The notes beneath the pieces were generated by a model. The model was given only the letters and a program-made list of their open reading frames with translations. It did no database searches and was not told the DNA's origin. A program made the position numbers and the translations under genes. Below are positions 9,539-20,279 of a DNA stretch of 64,000 nt, piece by piece. This DNA is from Zoroaster sp. YZ-2022 (Eukaryota; Echinodermata; Asteroidea; Forcipulatida; Zoroasteridae), in the NCBI GenBank assembly GCA_029582265.1, contig CM055828.1, forward strand, positions 1,466,902 to 1,530,901, read 5' to 3'. Positions within the stretch are counted from its first letter, which is position 1. Every line of letters begins with the position of its first letter.

Positions 9539-12531
9539 GTAAGTACCAAAGTATCTTTGAGTAATTTGAAAACTTGTGATAGTTATTAGTCACTGTACTA
9601 GCCATCTGCCGTCATTCATGGTTAAACTTGATAAAATATAATTGTAGGGCCGCCAACAGAAAGTATACAAAACACTGGGGGTGGAAACGAGTTTTGTTTT
9701 GTTTTGTTTTGTTTTGTTTTGTTTTGTTTGTTTGTTTTTAAATTTTAAGAAAGACTATTTAAAAGAGTATTTATTGACAAGTAAACAAAAACGAAGACTC
9801 TTCACGGAACGCCCGCCCAGACGCTGCTGCATAATTGAGCTGTGAAATGTTGAAGTAAACCTGTATCATCACTAATTTCTTGCTTTCCAGTTGTGATCAA
9901 CTCATTATTAAGTGCCAATTTGCGCCTAATCGAAGTTTAAATGTTTAGATGAAACTTTCCAATAACAAATTATTACATGTTCATATTCGTATCTTCGTAT
10001 AGCGCCCTCTTTCCATCGGTCATGGATCCTTATACAGTTATAGCGCCATCTACTTACCAACAGTCTTTTTGTCCTCTATGGCGGGAGATTTTGATCAGTA
10101 ATAAAGATGATTAACTAATTGAATGATCGCCATTATTAATGGCTGTGGACGTAGCATATACACTTGTCGTTGTTGTCTCCACTGTTGAGAAAATTCTTGA
10201 AACAGTTATTTTTGCGAGAATTCTGTTCCCCAAAGATTCGAACACATGGTGTCACCGCAATATTAGTCTTACTTATCATCCTCACCATGCAAAGCTACAA
10301 GTTTTACCTAAAGATTCGAATCGTTATGATGTGTTAAATATAACAGAGGTCGGCATAGCAATGACGTACACATCCAGAGGCATGTAAACTAAGCCAACGA
10401 CCACAAATTATAAGTATCATTCTAAAGATGCATAGTATATTGTTTGGTTTGAATCTGTACAGATGCTCTTTTGCAAATAGAACACAAAATAAATTACTTC
10501 AAACAAAGTTATTTCCTTTTAAAAAAGGACACATATTTATGGACGATATCCAAATGTTTCTGTGAATTATTTTGTGAAATACGTTATTCGAAAGGGAATT
10601 CCGCACATTTAACAAGGAAAATCGATTAAAATTAAAATTGTTGTTAGCGAAACATGCATCTTTAAAGATAAGATTTATTTTCAATTGATCGAGTGTTTTT
10701 CAAGCGTTCTGATGGATTGTTTTTTTTTGGGGGGGGACGCTTCAAATTTCTTAATTTGAAAAACGTTTTGGCCGTATAATTACTTCTTGCATGTAGCTTT
10801 TTGAACTCGAGACAAATCAAGTCTCAACGAGCAGCAAACTAATCAGCTTCAGACAACTGACTGAAAATAAAAGGTTTGCAAATATTTAGCATTTAAGATT
10901 GGCATTTTCTTCAGCAATCGTGTGTGGACTTGGTGCGTGTACTTTTTGTAATAATTCCACTTATCAATGGTTTTCACTACATTGAATGACCTTACTCAAA
11001 GCTATGCTAATGGTATTGAATAATAATGTATGTATTTTGAATACAAAATTTGAAAAAGCGTCAGAATGAACTAAATTTAAAAAATAATTGAGTCAAATAT
11101 AGATAAATTCCACAATGGGAAATTACTCAAGGTTTATACCATAAAAATTACGTACTTCCATGTTTTGGTTATAATATTAAGGCTTTTTTGTATCACACAG
11201 ATTAAAGGCTTGAGATTAGTAGTGATATGTTTGATGTTAACATCACGAAATATTCAGAAATATTTCATAAAAAACTAAATATTCACAACAATAGATATTA
11301 ACAAACACAAATTCTGAAAACGACAGGTTTGAACCATATTCAAACAAATAAAACTGAGGGCAGATTTGCGATTAGAAGGAGAAAAATTCATTTGACTCTG
11401 GGGCTCGTGATATTAATATCTCCAGACCCTGTCGCTCATTCGATATCGATGCTGACAGTTCTTGCTTGTTAAACGTGACCGTTTACTCGCCAATGTTCCC
11501 CGTGTGTTCTTCCTGCGCCCACACATTATCTATACCACAGAGTATTGGATTACAAGACGTTTGAAGGTATTAAGTCTCGAATATACGCTGTATTTCGGAA
11601 AATGTCATCCCTGGTAAATCGACAAAAGAGTAATGTAGTTTGGAAATTCTTTTAGAAAAGGGAACGTGTATTCACTTCGACGGTGAACTTTCAGAAAGGT
11701 TTACCGTGGTTCGAATGCCTTCAAGCGTTAAACATAAGCAGGGGAAGTAATGGACAGGTGTAGGGCATGTATCGGGTATGTACAAATTTATTAGAGATAA
11801 TTGATGTAAACTTGTGTGCCATTTCTTCATTTAATGAAATGTGTTTACTCCGAGGAAGAGAGCCGAAGTAAGGCCGTCATGTTTATAAAATCACCAAAAC
11901 CATCTTTATTTGTAAACGTTATATTAATAGAATAATACAATGTTTTTACTTTAATTGTTCAATGCCACGGAGCATGAATGTCATCAGTAAGGTACAATAA
12001 TTACATCTTCGTTTAATTCTCAAAACGTTTAGTACGAATAGGAAGTAAAAAGATGAACAAATAAATTGTGATTTTCTTTCCTTTTTCTGGGCCTTCTAAC
12101 TGATTTAAACGTGTATACCCTTAACCAACCGCTGCGGACGGGCCATATATTTGTCTTGCATTATTTTCGTATTATGTTGCATTTGTATCGGATTTCAGAT
12201 ATATGGGACTCATTGTAATTTTGGCATCCACCATCTGTGAATATCAAAGAATAATGAAGCTATATAATGATATTGATGTCGTATGCGCTCTCCGTCAGTA
12301 AGCATATCATCTCAATATAATGTGTGGCTCGAAATGTCCCTTGAGAAAGGTCTCTGTTAATGGTGATATGACTATTTACGAAACCCGGAACTATTTAAAA
12401 TTTTAAGTCTGAACAGGTGGGAACAATTTGTGAAAGTCACTTATAATTAAGTTGCTGATTTGATGAGTTCATTTCCATGAATACGACTATTTGATCAATG
12501 GATATTTAATTGATATGTTTAGCATTAATTA
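9539..12531. other. Intron-like stretch with a (GTTTT)n microsatellite
   Basis: The interval holds (GTTTT)n at 9692-9730 and a T9G8 homopolymer run at 10721-10738. Frames at 10139-10387 and 10499-10684 show no family resemblance. AGCGCCCTCT (10001) is one of a set of similar motifs in the window. Confidence 0.55.
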
Positions 12532-14268
12532 ATGATTCCTGGTCCTGGGTTATGGGATAGGTGAAGGTGAAGGTGAATGATTCCTGGTCCTGGGTACGAC
12601 ATGATGATCGTCTGTGGTGCCCCAACGACCCTCCGGGGTTATGGGATAGGTGAAGGTGAAGGTGAATGATTCCTGGTCCTGGGTACGACATGATGATCGT
12701 CTGTGGTGCCCCAACGACCCTCCTGGGTTATGGGATAGGTGAAGGTGAAGGTGAATGATTCCTGGTCCTGGGTACGACATGATGATCGTCTGTGGTGCCC
12801 CAACGACCCTCCTGGGTTATGGGATAGGTGAAGGTGAAGGTGAATGATTCCTGGTCCTGGGTACGACATGATGATCGTCTGTGCTGCCCAACGACCTCCG
12901 TTATGGGATAGGTGAAGGTGAAGGTGAATGATTCCTGGTCCTGGGTACGACATGATGATCGTCTGTGGTGCCCCAACGACCCTCCGGGGTTATGGGATAG
13001 GTGAAGGTGAAGGTGAATGATTCCTGGTCCTGGGTACGACATGATGATCGTCTGTGGTGCCCCAACGACCCTCCTGGGTTATGGGATAGGTGAAGGTGAA
13101 GGTGAATGATTCCTGGTCCTGGGTACGACATGATGATCGTCTGTGGTGCCCCAACGACCCTCCGGGGTTATGGGATAGGTGAAGGTGAAGGTGAATGATT
13201 CCTGGTCCTGGGTACGACATGATGATCGTCTGTGGTGCCCCAACGACCCTCCGGGGTTATGGGATAGGTGAAGGTGAAGGTGAATGATTCCTGGTCCTGG
13301 GTACGACATGATGATCGTCTGTGGTGCCCCAACGACCCTCCTGGGTTATGGGATAGGTGAAGGTGAAGGTGAATGATTCCTGGTCCTGGGTACGACATGA
13401 TGATCGTCTGTGGTGCCCCAACGACCCTCCGGGGTTATGGGATAGGTGAAGGTGAAGGTGAATGATTCCTGGTCCTGGGTACGACATGATGATCGTCTGT
13501 GGTGCCCCAACGACCCTCCGGGGTTATGGGATAGGTGAAGGTGAAGGTGAATGATTCCTGGTCCTGGGTACGACATGATGATCGTCTGTGGTACCCCAAA
13601 CGACCCTCCGGGGTTATGGGATAGGTGAAGGTGAAGGTGAATGATTCCTGGTCCTGGGTACGACATGATGATCGTCTGTGGTGCCCCAACGACCCTCCTG
13701 GGTTATGGGATAGGTGAAGGTGAAGGTGAATGATTCCTGGTCCTGGGTACGACATGATGATCGTCTGTGGTGCCCCAACGACCCTCCGGGGTTATGGGAT
13801 AGGTGAAGGTGAAGGTGAATGATTCCTGGTCCTGGGTACGACATGATGATCGTCTGTGGTGCCCCAACGACCCTCCTGGGTTATGGGATAGGTGAAGGTG
13901 AAGGTGAATGATTCCTGGTCCTGGGTACGACATGATGATCGTCTGTGGTGCCCCAACGACCTCCGGGGTTATGGGATAGGTGAAGGTGAAGGTGAATGAT
14001 TCCTGGTCCTGGGTACGACATGATGATCGTCTGTGGTGCTAACGACCCTCCTGGGTTATGGGATAGGTGAAGGTGAAGGTGAATGATTCCTGGTCCGGGG
14101 TACGACATGATGATCGTCTGTGGTGCCCCAACGACCCTCCGGGGTTATGGGATAGGTGAAGGTGAAGGTGAATGATTCCTGGTCCTGGGTACGACATGAT
14201 GATCGTCTGTGGTGCCCCAACGACCCTCCGGGGTTATGGGATAGGTGAAGGTGAAGGTGAATGATTCC
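12532..14268. repeat. 89-bp satellite array, about 20 copies
   Basis: Head-to-tail units of 89 bp, each with GGTGAAGGTGAAGGTGAATG, ATTCCTGGTCCTGGGTACGA, CATGATGATCGTCTGTGGTG and CCCCAACGACCCTCC followed by GGGG or TGGG. Starts of TTATGGGATAGG fall at 12550, 12639, 12728, 12817 and so on to 14234. Copies are 95-100% identical. Units at 12890, 13958 and 14035 have small deletions, and the first unit lacks the CATGATGATCGTC half. Overlapping frames on the minus strand (MSYPGPGIIHLHLHL...) arise from the repeat and are not proteins. It sits in the presumed 16.5-kb intron. Confidence 0.98.
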
Positions 14269-15749
14269 TATCTTCAGCTCAGACAGAAATGAGCAGCAGC
14301 ATCAATCATGGTTTGAACCATTAGTGTTATAGTTTATTACACGTGGTTAGATATTGTCAAACTGAGTAACCATTCCTTACATTTTATTCCTTACATAAAC
14401 TAGAATAAAAAAGGCCAACCATTTTAGATTATTGGCTGATTAATTTATAAGAAAAAATATCTTTTGAAAAGTGAGGAATTTTCATTCATTCATTTATTAA
14501 TGATTTTATTATCCAAATATACAAATATGAGAATCATTTAATAAAATGATGAACTATATTAAAATTATAAGAAAATTACAATAAAAATAACAATCATAGC
14601 TGGATTGTTTATAGCTGGATTGCACAAAATACAGAACAATAGAAACATATAAAAATGAAGCGAATTCACACAGGACAAATGGGTGAACGATGGTTGCATA
14701 ATTATAACATGGTCATTGAAATACTTATGTGAAATATACATGCATAGGCTATGTAAGAATCATAGAATAGATATCACGAACTAAAAATGGAAACAGACTG
14801 AGACAGTTTCAACAAGTTTTCAAGCTTTAAAATACACAACATAAACCCCTATAAACAAATACCTGCGATCCTTTGGGAAATGGTATGGACGCCTCAATGG
14901 ACAGACATTTTTAAAACGTATTTATTTGCTGAGGAAAATACGTTTACAGTCAAGCTTAAACAACTATAGCTTGTATTTGCTGAAGATATAATGAATTTGT
15001 CGTCCCAATCTAACGCTCTCTTCAATCCCTGGAAGATATGTGATTATTACCATTTTGATGCACCGTGAATTTGCTTGGGACATTCTTCTCATGGGCTAGG
15101 GAAAATCTTGGCTTATATTCGTATAATATCGTATATTATACCTTCGTGTTTTTACAGCTGACATTATACTTTTTGTCCATAGTGTGTAAACATGGATTTG
15201 CCTGCTGCGTCAATTTCCAGTGTTGAGAATATTCACTCTGTTTGTCTGTGTCCACAAAGTATTCTGTAACATGGTAGATCACTTTCAGAAAATAATCGGG
15301 GAAAAACACGTAAAATACAATTAAAAATGGTTTTCGTTTTATTTAAAACGGAAATTTCATGGGCAGGCCTATGTTTTATACAGAAAAAGACACGTAAAAA
15401 CAGTCATAAGCTGTTTCCGTTTTTATTTTAAAGCGGAAATTGCATTTTTAAATTTTATATACATACTGAAGTACACGTGCATGTTGTGACATTTGAACCA
15501 ACTGGGCATGTAAATTGCCTTTAAAGATTAGAGCACCATACATACTGCTATTTCATGACTGAATGAGCTAAAACAATGAGCTCGTTATTGCCATGATTTC
15601 TTCTGTATTTCGACAAGAAGGATTATTATTTAGAGATTTGAACAACTCGGGTGCGGATACGGGGGTGTGGGTGCAGGGTGTAAACACAACTTGGGAATAG
15701 AAACGGGTAAGTTTTGAATTTTGTGGACTGGTTAATTTTCAAAATGGTA
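14269..15749. other. AT-rich non-coding stretch
   Basis: Nothing recognisable. A short duplication ATAGCTGGATTG occurs at 14597 and 14611. Confidence 0.6.
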
Positions 15750-15821
15750 GGTGGCATATACCCCACAAGCGGTTTGTTATCGAGGATGGGGGTTCAAACC
15801 CTGTTGTGGGTATTAGCCACC
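15750..15821. repeat. Imperfect inverted repeat with a tRNA B-box
   Basis: GGTGGCATATACCCCACAA (15750-15768) pairs with TTGTGGGTATTAGCCACC (15804-15821) with three mismatches or bulges. The loop holds GGTTCAAACCC, which matches the pol III B-box. No A-box or cloverleaf is evident, so it may be a SINE fragment or a chance hairpin. Confidence 0.55.
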
Positions 15822-16028
15822 GTGCCATGCTTCACGGTGTACTCCTCATTAGCTTGTGATATTGTCTTAAACCAATAAGCTGAAGGTCTCTAGTACTTTA
15901 TTGAGCAAGTCAACCGTTTCTCTGATATGGTTGAGGGAGGAGTTTGAGAGGAACTGTAATTTTGATAATTTATTGTGAGTCTGATGGACTGTATAATTAA
16001 AGGGACAACCTAGCCATATGGCTGTTGA

Positions 16029-16069
16029 CTCATATTTGGCAAGTTATTGGGCCACTTGCCAAATATGAG
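16029..16069. repeat. Perfect 16-bp hairpin
   Basis: CTCATATTTGGCAAGT (16029-16044) and ACTTGCCAAATATGAG (16054-16069) are perfect reverse complements around a 9-nt loop. Confidence 0.95.
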
Positions 16070-16879
16070 CACCATAAACAAAAACAACACTTGTTATTTC
16101 AATATCCCAATCGTTTGCTCCCCCCCCCCCCCCGAAAAAATTCTCTGGTCGTCCTTCCATGTTTATACTCCGAGTGTCAACGATTGTGTAACACGATTGT
16201 GTGGATGATACAGATAATACAGACACCAGTCTATTTTGGAAATGAAAATCGTTCTGAATGTCATCCTATGAGCGTGTGTGTTGCAAACCACGATGGACAA
16301 AAACCTTACACATCGAGCAATATGTTTTCCCATAAAGGGTCGCAATGTTTTCCCTGCTATCGGCACTTGTAATAATATAACTACACCCATGTAGCCAAGT
16401 AGACGCCCTTAATGGGCTGTTATTACCTCCCTCATTGCTCATTTAACGGCTTAGTATTCTTTCCCGATCGGATGAAATGGCCTTGAAATGGCATGCTTAC
16501 TTGGAACATAATAATACTCTTCAGAACGATATTGTTGCAAAGCTCTAATTGCGAATTCACAAGCAATTTAAAAAGCGAATAAAATATATTTAGTTTTTAT
16601 AGGCCTATATTGTTACTCAGTAACGGACTGGACATTAATGAAATCACTCATCGCCAACGAAAGAATTTCGAAAAGCATAATCAATTTTATTATCTTTAGG
16701 CACTCCGCATATTATATATCCTATTGGGTGTATCCATGTGCCGAAAATACAAAATATTTGGTTCAACAGGAATGGCTCCAAAAATATTGAGCTTTGATTG
16801 GTGTATATTTAAGTGGTCTGTGATACGACCCTCACACAATTACTGGTATAGAAAATCATTTGCATTTAGTTCTTCACAA
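16070..16879. other. Non-coding stretch with a C15 tract
   Basis: A C homopolymer followed by GAAAAAA lies at 16121-16141. Overlapping frames on both strands (16025-16390) follow from this low-complexity tract and are not supported as genes. Confidence 0.5.
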
Positions 16880-16913
16880 TTAAAGGGAAGGTACAACATT
16901 GGTATTTGGTAAC
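16880..16913 (+). repeat. Dispersed MITE-end repeat, copy 1
   Basis: TTAAAGGGAAGGTACAACAT plus TGGTATTTG matches the sequences at 34641-34673 and 63641-63664. Only the left end is recognisable here; a degenerate right end may lie near 17045. Confidence 0.65.
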
Positions 16914-17500
16914 GAACGTTCATGTCAACCCTTATAGTTTTCAAGAAGTTAATCATCTAACTAAACTGTGAATGTTTCATCACAAAAAGTGCTCAGCTTT
17001 GAGAAAACTGCTGTTACATGTTATTTCTGTATTTGTGTTTTACAAAAAGGTGCCTACCTCCGGCAACTTAAATTTGACATAGCACTTTTCTCCAAGATGA
17101 AAGCGCGTCAGACTAAATAATTTTTTGTTTGTTTAATATTTGGGCAAATAGATTTTATAAATTTCATGCTTGCGTTCCGTTCTGTACGACTCAAGGCAGT
17201 GCTCTATGATTAGGGCCCGCGGTCTAGTATATTCGTCAAATATGTTGGTGAGCTACGAGCCCACCACTGCTTACTATGAGGGTTTTAATTAAGTGTCTTA
17301 GACTGATTTATTCAGACATAAGTTATACCCGCCTTATACACCTGATATCAATTGCAGTCTCTTCTACTCGATCAATGTCATTCTATTTCCTGCAGCCCCA
17401 GTATAATGGTGACACACAGGAATAGTCTTCTATCCAAGCTGTATACTATTTTGTAATTCTTAAACAAATCTTGTCTAAAAATGTGTAATATTAATGTTAC

Positions 17501-17620
17501 AACTCCTAAAGACGATCATAGCTTACTAATCGAAATGTCGAGTTGCAAACAATCTCCTTTCTCAGATTTGTACAACTCATTAGAAAATGTACATGGTGCT
17601 AGTCCACAAACCTTCACAGG
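17501..17620 (+). repeat. Degenerate Penelope-type tail repeat
   Basis: Aligns over about 110 bp with 52231-52345: CTAAAGACGATCATAG against CTGAAGATGATCAGAG, ATCGAAATGTCGAGTTG against ATCGAAACGTCGAATTG, then ACATGGTGCTA in both. The hammerhead-like core is damaged here (CTAAAGA in place of CTGANGA). Confidence 0.7.
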
Positions 17621-17623
17621 TAA

Positions 17624-17721
17624 TTTAATAATAATAATAATAATAATAATAATGATAAAGATTTGTAGCGCGCACATATCCACCCTGCTGGGCGCTCAAG
17701 GCGCCCAGCAGGGTGGATATG
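17624..17721. repeat. (AAT)n plus L2-like 3' end with a 21-bp perfect foldback
   Basis: (AAT)n at 17624-17652 is followed by GATTTGTAGCGCGCAC and GGCGCTCAAGGCGC, an L2/SINE-type 3' end in minus orientation. Then 17675-17695 (CATATCCACCCTGCTGGGCG plus C) is exactly reverse-complementary to 17701-17721 across the 5-nt loop TCAAG. Confidence 0.9.
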
Positions 17722-19552
17722 TTCTTGTTCAGAGCAAACAACATTTTAGTAGTTATTGGATAATAGAGAAATGCCATGTAGGGCTAATTAGTTGTCAATG
17801 GAAACTATGACGTGTGTAGTACGTCCATTAACACTTGATGTAAATCATGATACAACAAAATTGCACCATTTTATAAATAAATGTGTCATTTAAGTGTAAA
17901 AGCCTTAGATAACTAGGTCCTAGCTTTGACAAAATATGATGCTATGTTAAACATGTCTAGGTCTTTGTACAACTTAGAGCAAGGCGGTACAATTTGATGT
18001 GTCTAACCACTCATAAGAATAATTTCAGAAGAGACCACTGTGGTAAACCACATGGGGCGGGACATCAAAGGAAAGGGGGAGACTTCCCTGGATAAAAATA
18101 TACCATACTATTTGGAACCAAAGTATATGATCTCGATTTCCCTGAATCACTTGCTACCCCTTGGCCCCACATCATCAACTTAGTCACCCTACACATTATC
18201 ATACATTGTTTTGCCTCATACGGTTACCGCATTGAGTTTTAACTCAGGGAGGTATGAGTCATCATATGAAAAACTTGCGTGCATTTGCTCAACGACATCC
18301 GCAACGCAGCCCTCAGCACGTGAAACAGAAGGCCGCATGAAGCAAAATCGGCAAACTTTCATTCATAAATAAAAAGTGTGTCAGTGTATTTTACCATATC
18401 GCCCGGCATTTGAAAGCTTCATTCTTGCTCTCTAGAATGGTAGTAGAAACTTAATATAATACAGTCGGGAATATATGGCCTTTTTCAATCTAAAACCAAG
18501 AACAAAATCTAAAAACGAGCATTTCCTATGGAGGTCAACACAATTTTGAGCACATTTTCAGTGGGTTCGCTCACTAAACTGAACGGCAAATTAGTTGCCG
18601 GCAAGGTACAGACCCATATCGCACGGCAGAATAAACTATGGAAAATTCTCTCTCAATCCATATAAAACAATTTCTGATTGGTCCAGGGGAAAGGATGGCT
18701 TTTTTTGGTCCAATTACAAAGAGCTTTTCTTCTTTGTTTGGTGACCTCGGTAATATATGCAGAGTCCACTGTAGTCTGGTTCTGCGGTTCTCTCACGCCG
18801 GCACGCTTGTGAATAGGCTCATTGAAACAGGAACCAGATCTGCCACGCTCGCTTCCTCGAAAGTCTCGAAACACGAAGTAGAAGCCTGCGTTGTTTCTTT
18901 GAATTTTCCAGAGTTTTACGCCGACTTGTTTTTTTATTAAAATGCTTTTCGATGAGTAGAAGATATATATTTGTTCTGGTACTCTTATTGTGGCTTAAAA
19001 CATCTCATTTGAGAAGAAATTGGCCGAAGTTCTGTCAAGTTGGAGGCGGTTTGGTGAACGGATCAAAACATTACCACTCAATAGGGGTGATTCATTTCTA
19101 CATACACGAATCCCGATTTAACCGCATTCTCAGACTCAGCATAGACATGATAGAGCATGCTCAAAGGCATGAAGAAGAGGCAAGTATTTTTTTATATTGT
19201 TTTCTTTTTATTAATTGATTGCCCAGACTTGTAGTATGAAGTGTCTTTGGGAAAAATTACTTCTTAATAATATAATACTAAACATTTTTTTTTTTAAAGT
19301 GGACAAACAATTTCCATATTTACAAAACTGTGCACTTTTTTTTTTTTGGGGGGGGGGATAAATAATAATTGGAATTCAGAATAATCAGGACACTTTGTCG
19401 CTGTAAGAATAAATTAACTTTATGCTTTATTTTGAATCTTATTTGTTATCTGTTTTAAGGCCCCTCTCATCTTTCATGTTTCATCTATCTAAATATTTTA
19501 TATTTCCAGTGTGTTTATTTATTTTTTATTTTTTATTTTTATTGTAACGTAG
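17722..19552. other. Possible promoter and 5' untranslated region of the nested 238-codon gene
   Basis: Frames at 18638-18940 and 18952-19218 are open but unrecognised. GAG|GCAAGT at about 19179 matches the consensus of a GC-AG donor. The T-rich tract ending GTAACGTAG at 19552 is a plausible acceptor just before the coding exon. A T13G10 run lies at 19335-19358. A transcript start is not identified. Confidence 0.3.
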
Positions 19553-19562
19553 GTGAACTTTG

Positions 19563-20279
19563 ATGGATAGTGGTGCTACCTGTGGCGGAGAAACATCCTT
19601 GAGAAGGAGTCATAGACCAACAAAACAACATAACTACCAGCTGCTGAATAATGGACCATCATTACCAACAGATAGAGTAAGCAAAAAGACCTGGTCTACT
19701 ACAAAACTTTACTCTTTAGTAACTGTTGATTCAAAGGTTGTTGGAGAACGACTTTTGGTGAAAGTTCATTACACAGATAAAGAGTGGGACTCGGCAGCAT
19801 ACGACGAGTGGCGAAATGCTGAGGAAGTTATAGACATACCGGAGTGCTTCATCAACTACACACCTGAATTAAAAGATCTTTTCTTAACGCAACTTAAAAC
19901 TTCTATTAAAGAACAACTTCATGGTCAGCGAAAGGTGGACAGTGTTGTTCACATAAAGATCCCGATACCAAGAAACTTGTTCGAGGAACTTGCCTGTCTT
20001 GGTAAAGAGGTTAAAAACTCCCATATTGCTTTATCTTCGCCGGAGGATTTTAACGATTTACTAGGTGAAGGCTGGACCTGGAGGATTTTTAACCAACAGG
20101 GAGATTTTGCATTTGTCACGAGTGGCACTATCACCTACTGGATGACAGAGAGGAAACCTTGTGAGGCGTTTTTACCTGACGGATCCCTTCAAGTCATCCA
20201 CAGAGGTTTCCAATTTAATTTAAAATTTGCACGTGGCATTGGCAATAAGTTTGATTTTGCAGATTTTTTGAAAGTATAA
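19563..20279 (+). CDS. Single-exon gene, 238 aa, with a chromo-barrel-like segment; family not recognised
   Basis: ATG at 19563 starts 238 codons ending TAA at 20277-20279. A TGA at 19554 is in frame upstream, so this start is firm if the acceptor ending at 19552 is used. Residues about 12-22 are basic (SLRRSHRPTKQ). Residues about 50-93 read LYSLVTVDSKVVGERLLVKV then HYTDKEWDSAAYDEWRNAEE; the HYT..(Y/F)DEWR pattern is that of chromo-barrel or Tudor-knot domains, which bind methyl-lysine or nucleic acid. The C-terminal 120 residues are mixed alpha/beta with aromatic repeats (GWTWRIFNQQGDFAFV) and no family I know. No signal peptide or membrane segment. It lies in the same orientation inside the proposed exon A-exon B intron. 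It may be a host gene or a transposon-derived one. Confidence 0.65.
   Translation: MDSGATCGGETSLRRSHRPTKQHNYQLLNNGPSLPTDRVSKKTWSTTKLYSLVTVDSKVVGERLLVKVHYTDKEWDSAAYDEWRNAEEVIDIPECFINYTPELKDLFLTQLKTSIKEQLHGQRKVDSVVHIKIPIPRNLFEELACLGKEVKNSHIALSSPEDFNDLLGEGWTWRIFNQQGDFAFVTSGTITYWMTERKPCEAFLPDGSLQVIHRGFQFNLKFARGIGNKFDFADFLKV

Noticed and set aside
12506..14108. Overlapping MSYPGPGIIHLHLHL... frames
   Set aside because: They arise from the 89-bp satellite, which is not a multiple of three; no start context or conservation supports a repeat protein.
12532..14268. CRISPR array
   Set aside because: There are no unique spacers; the whole 89-bp unit is repeated.
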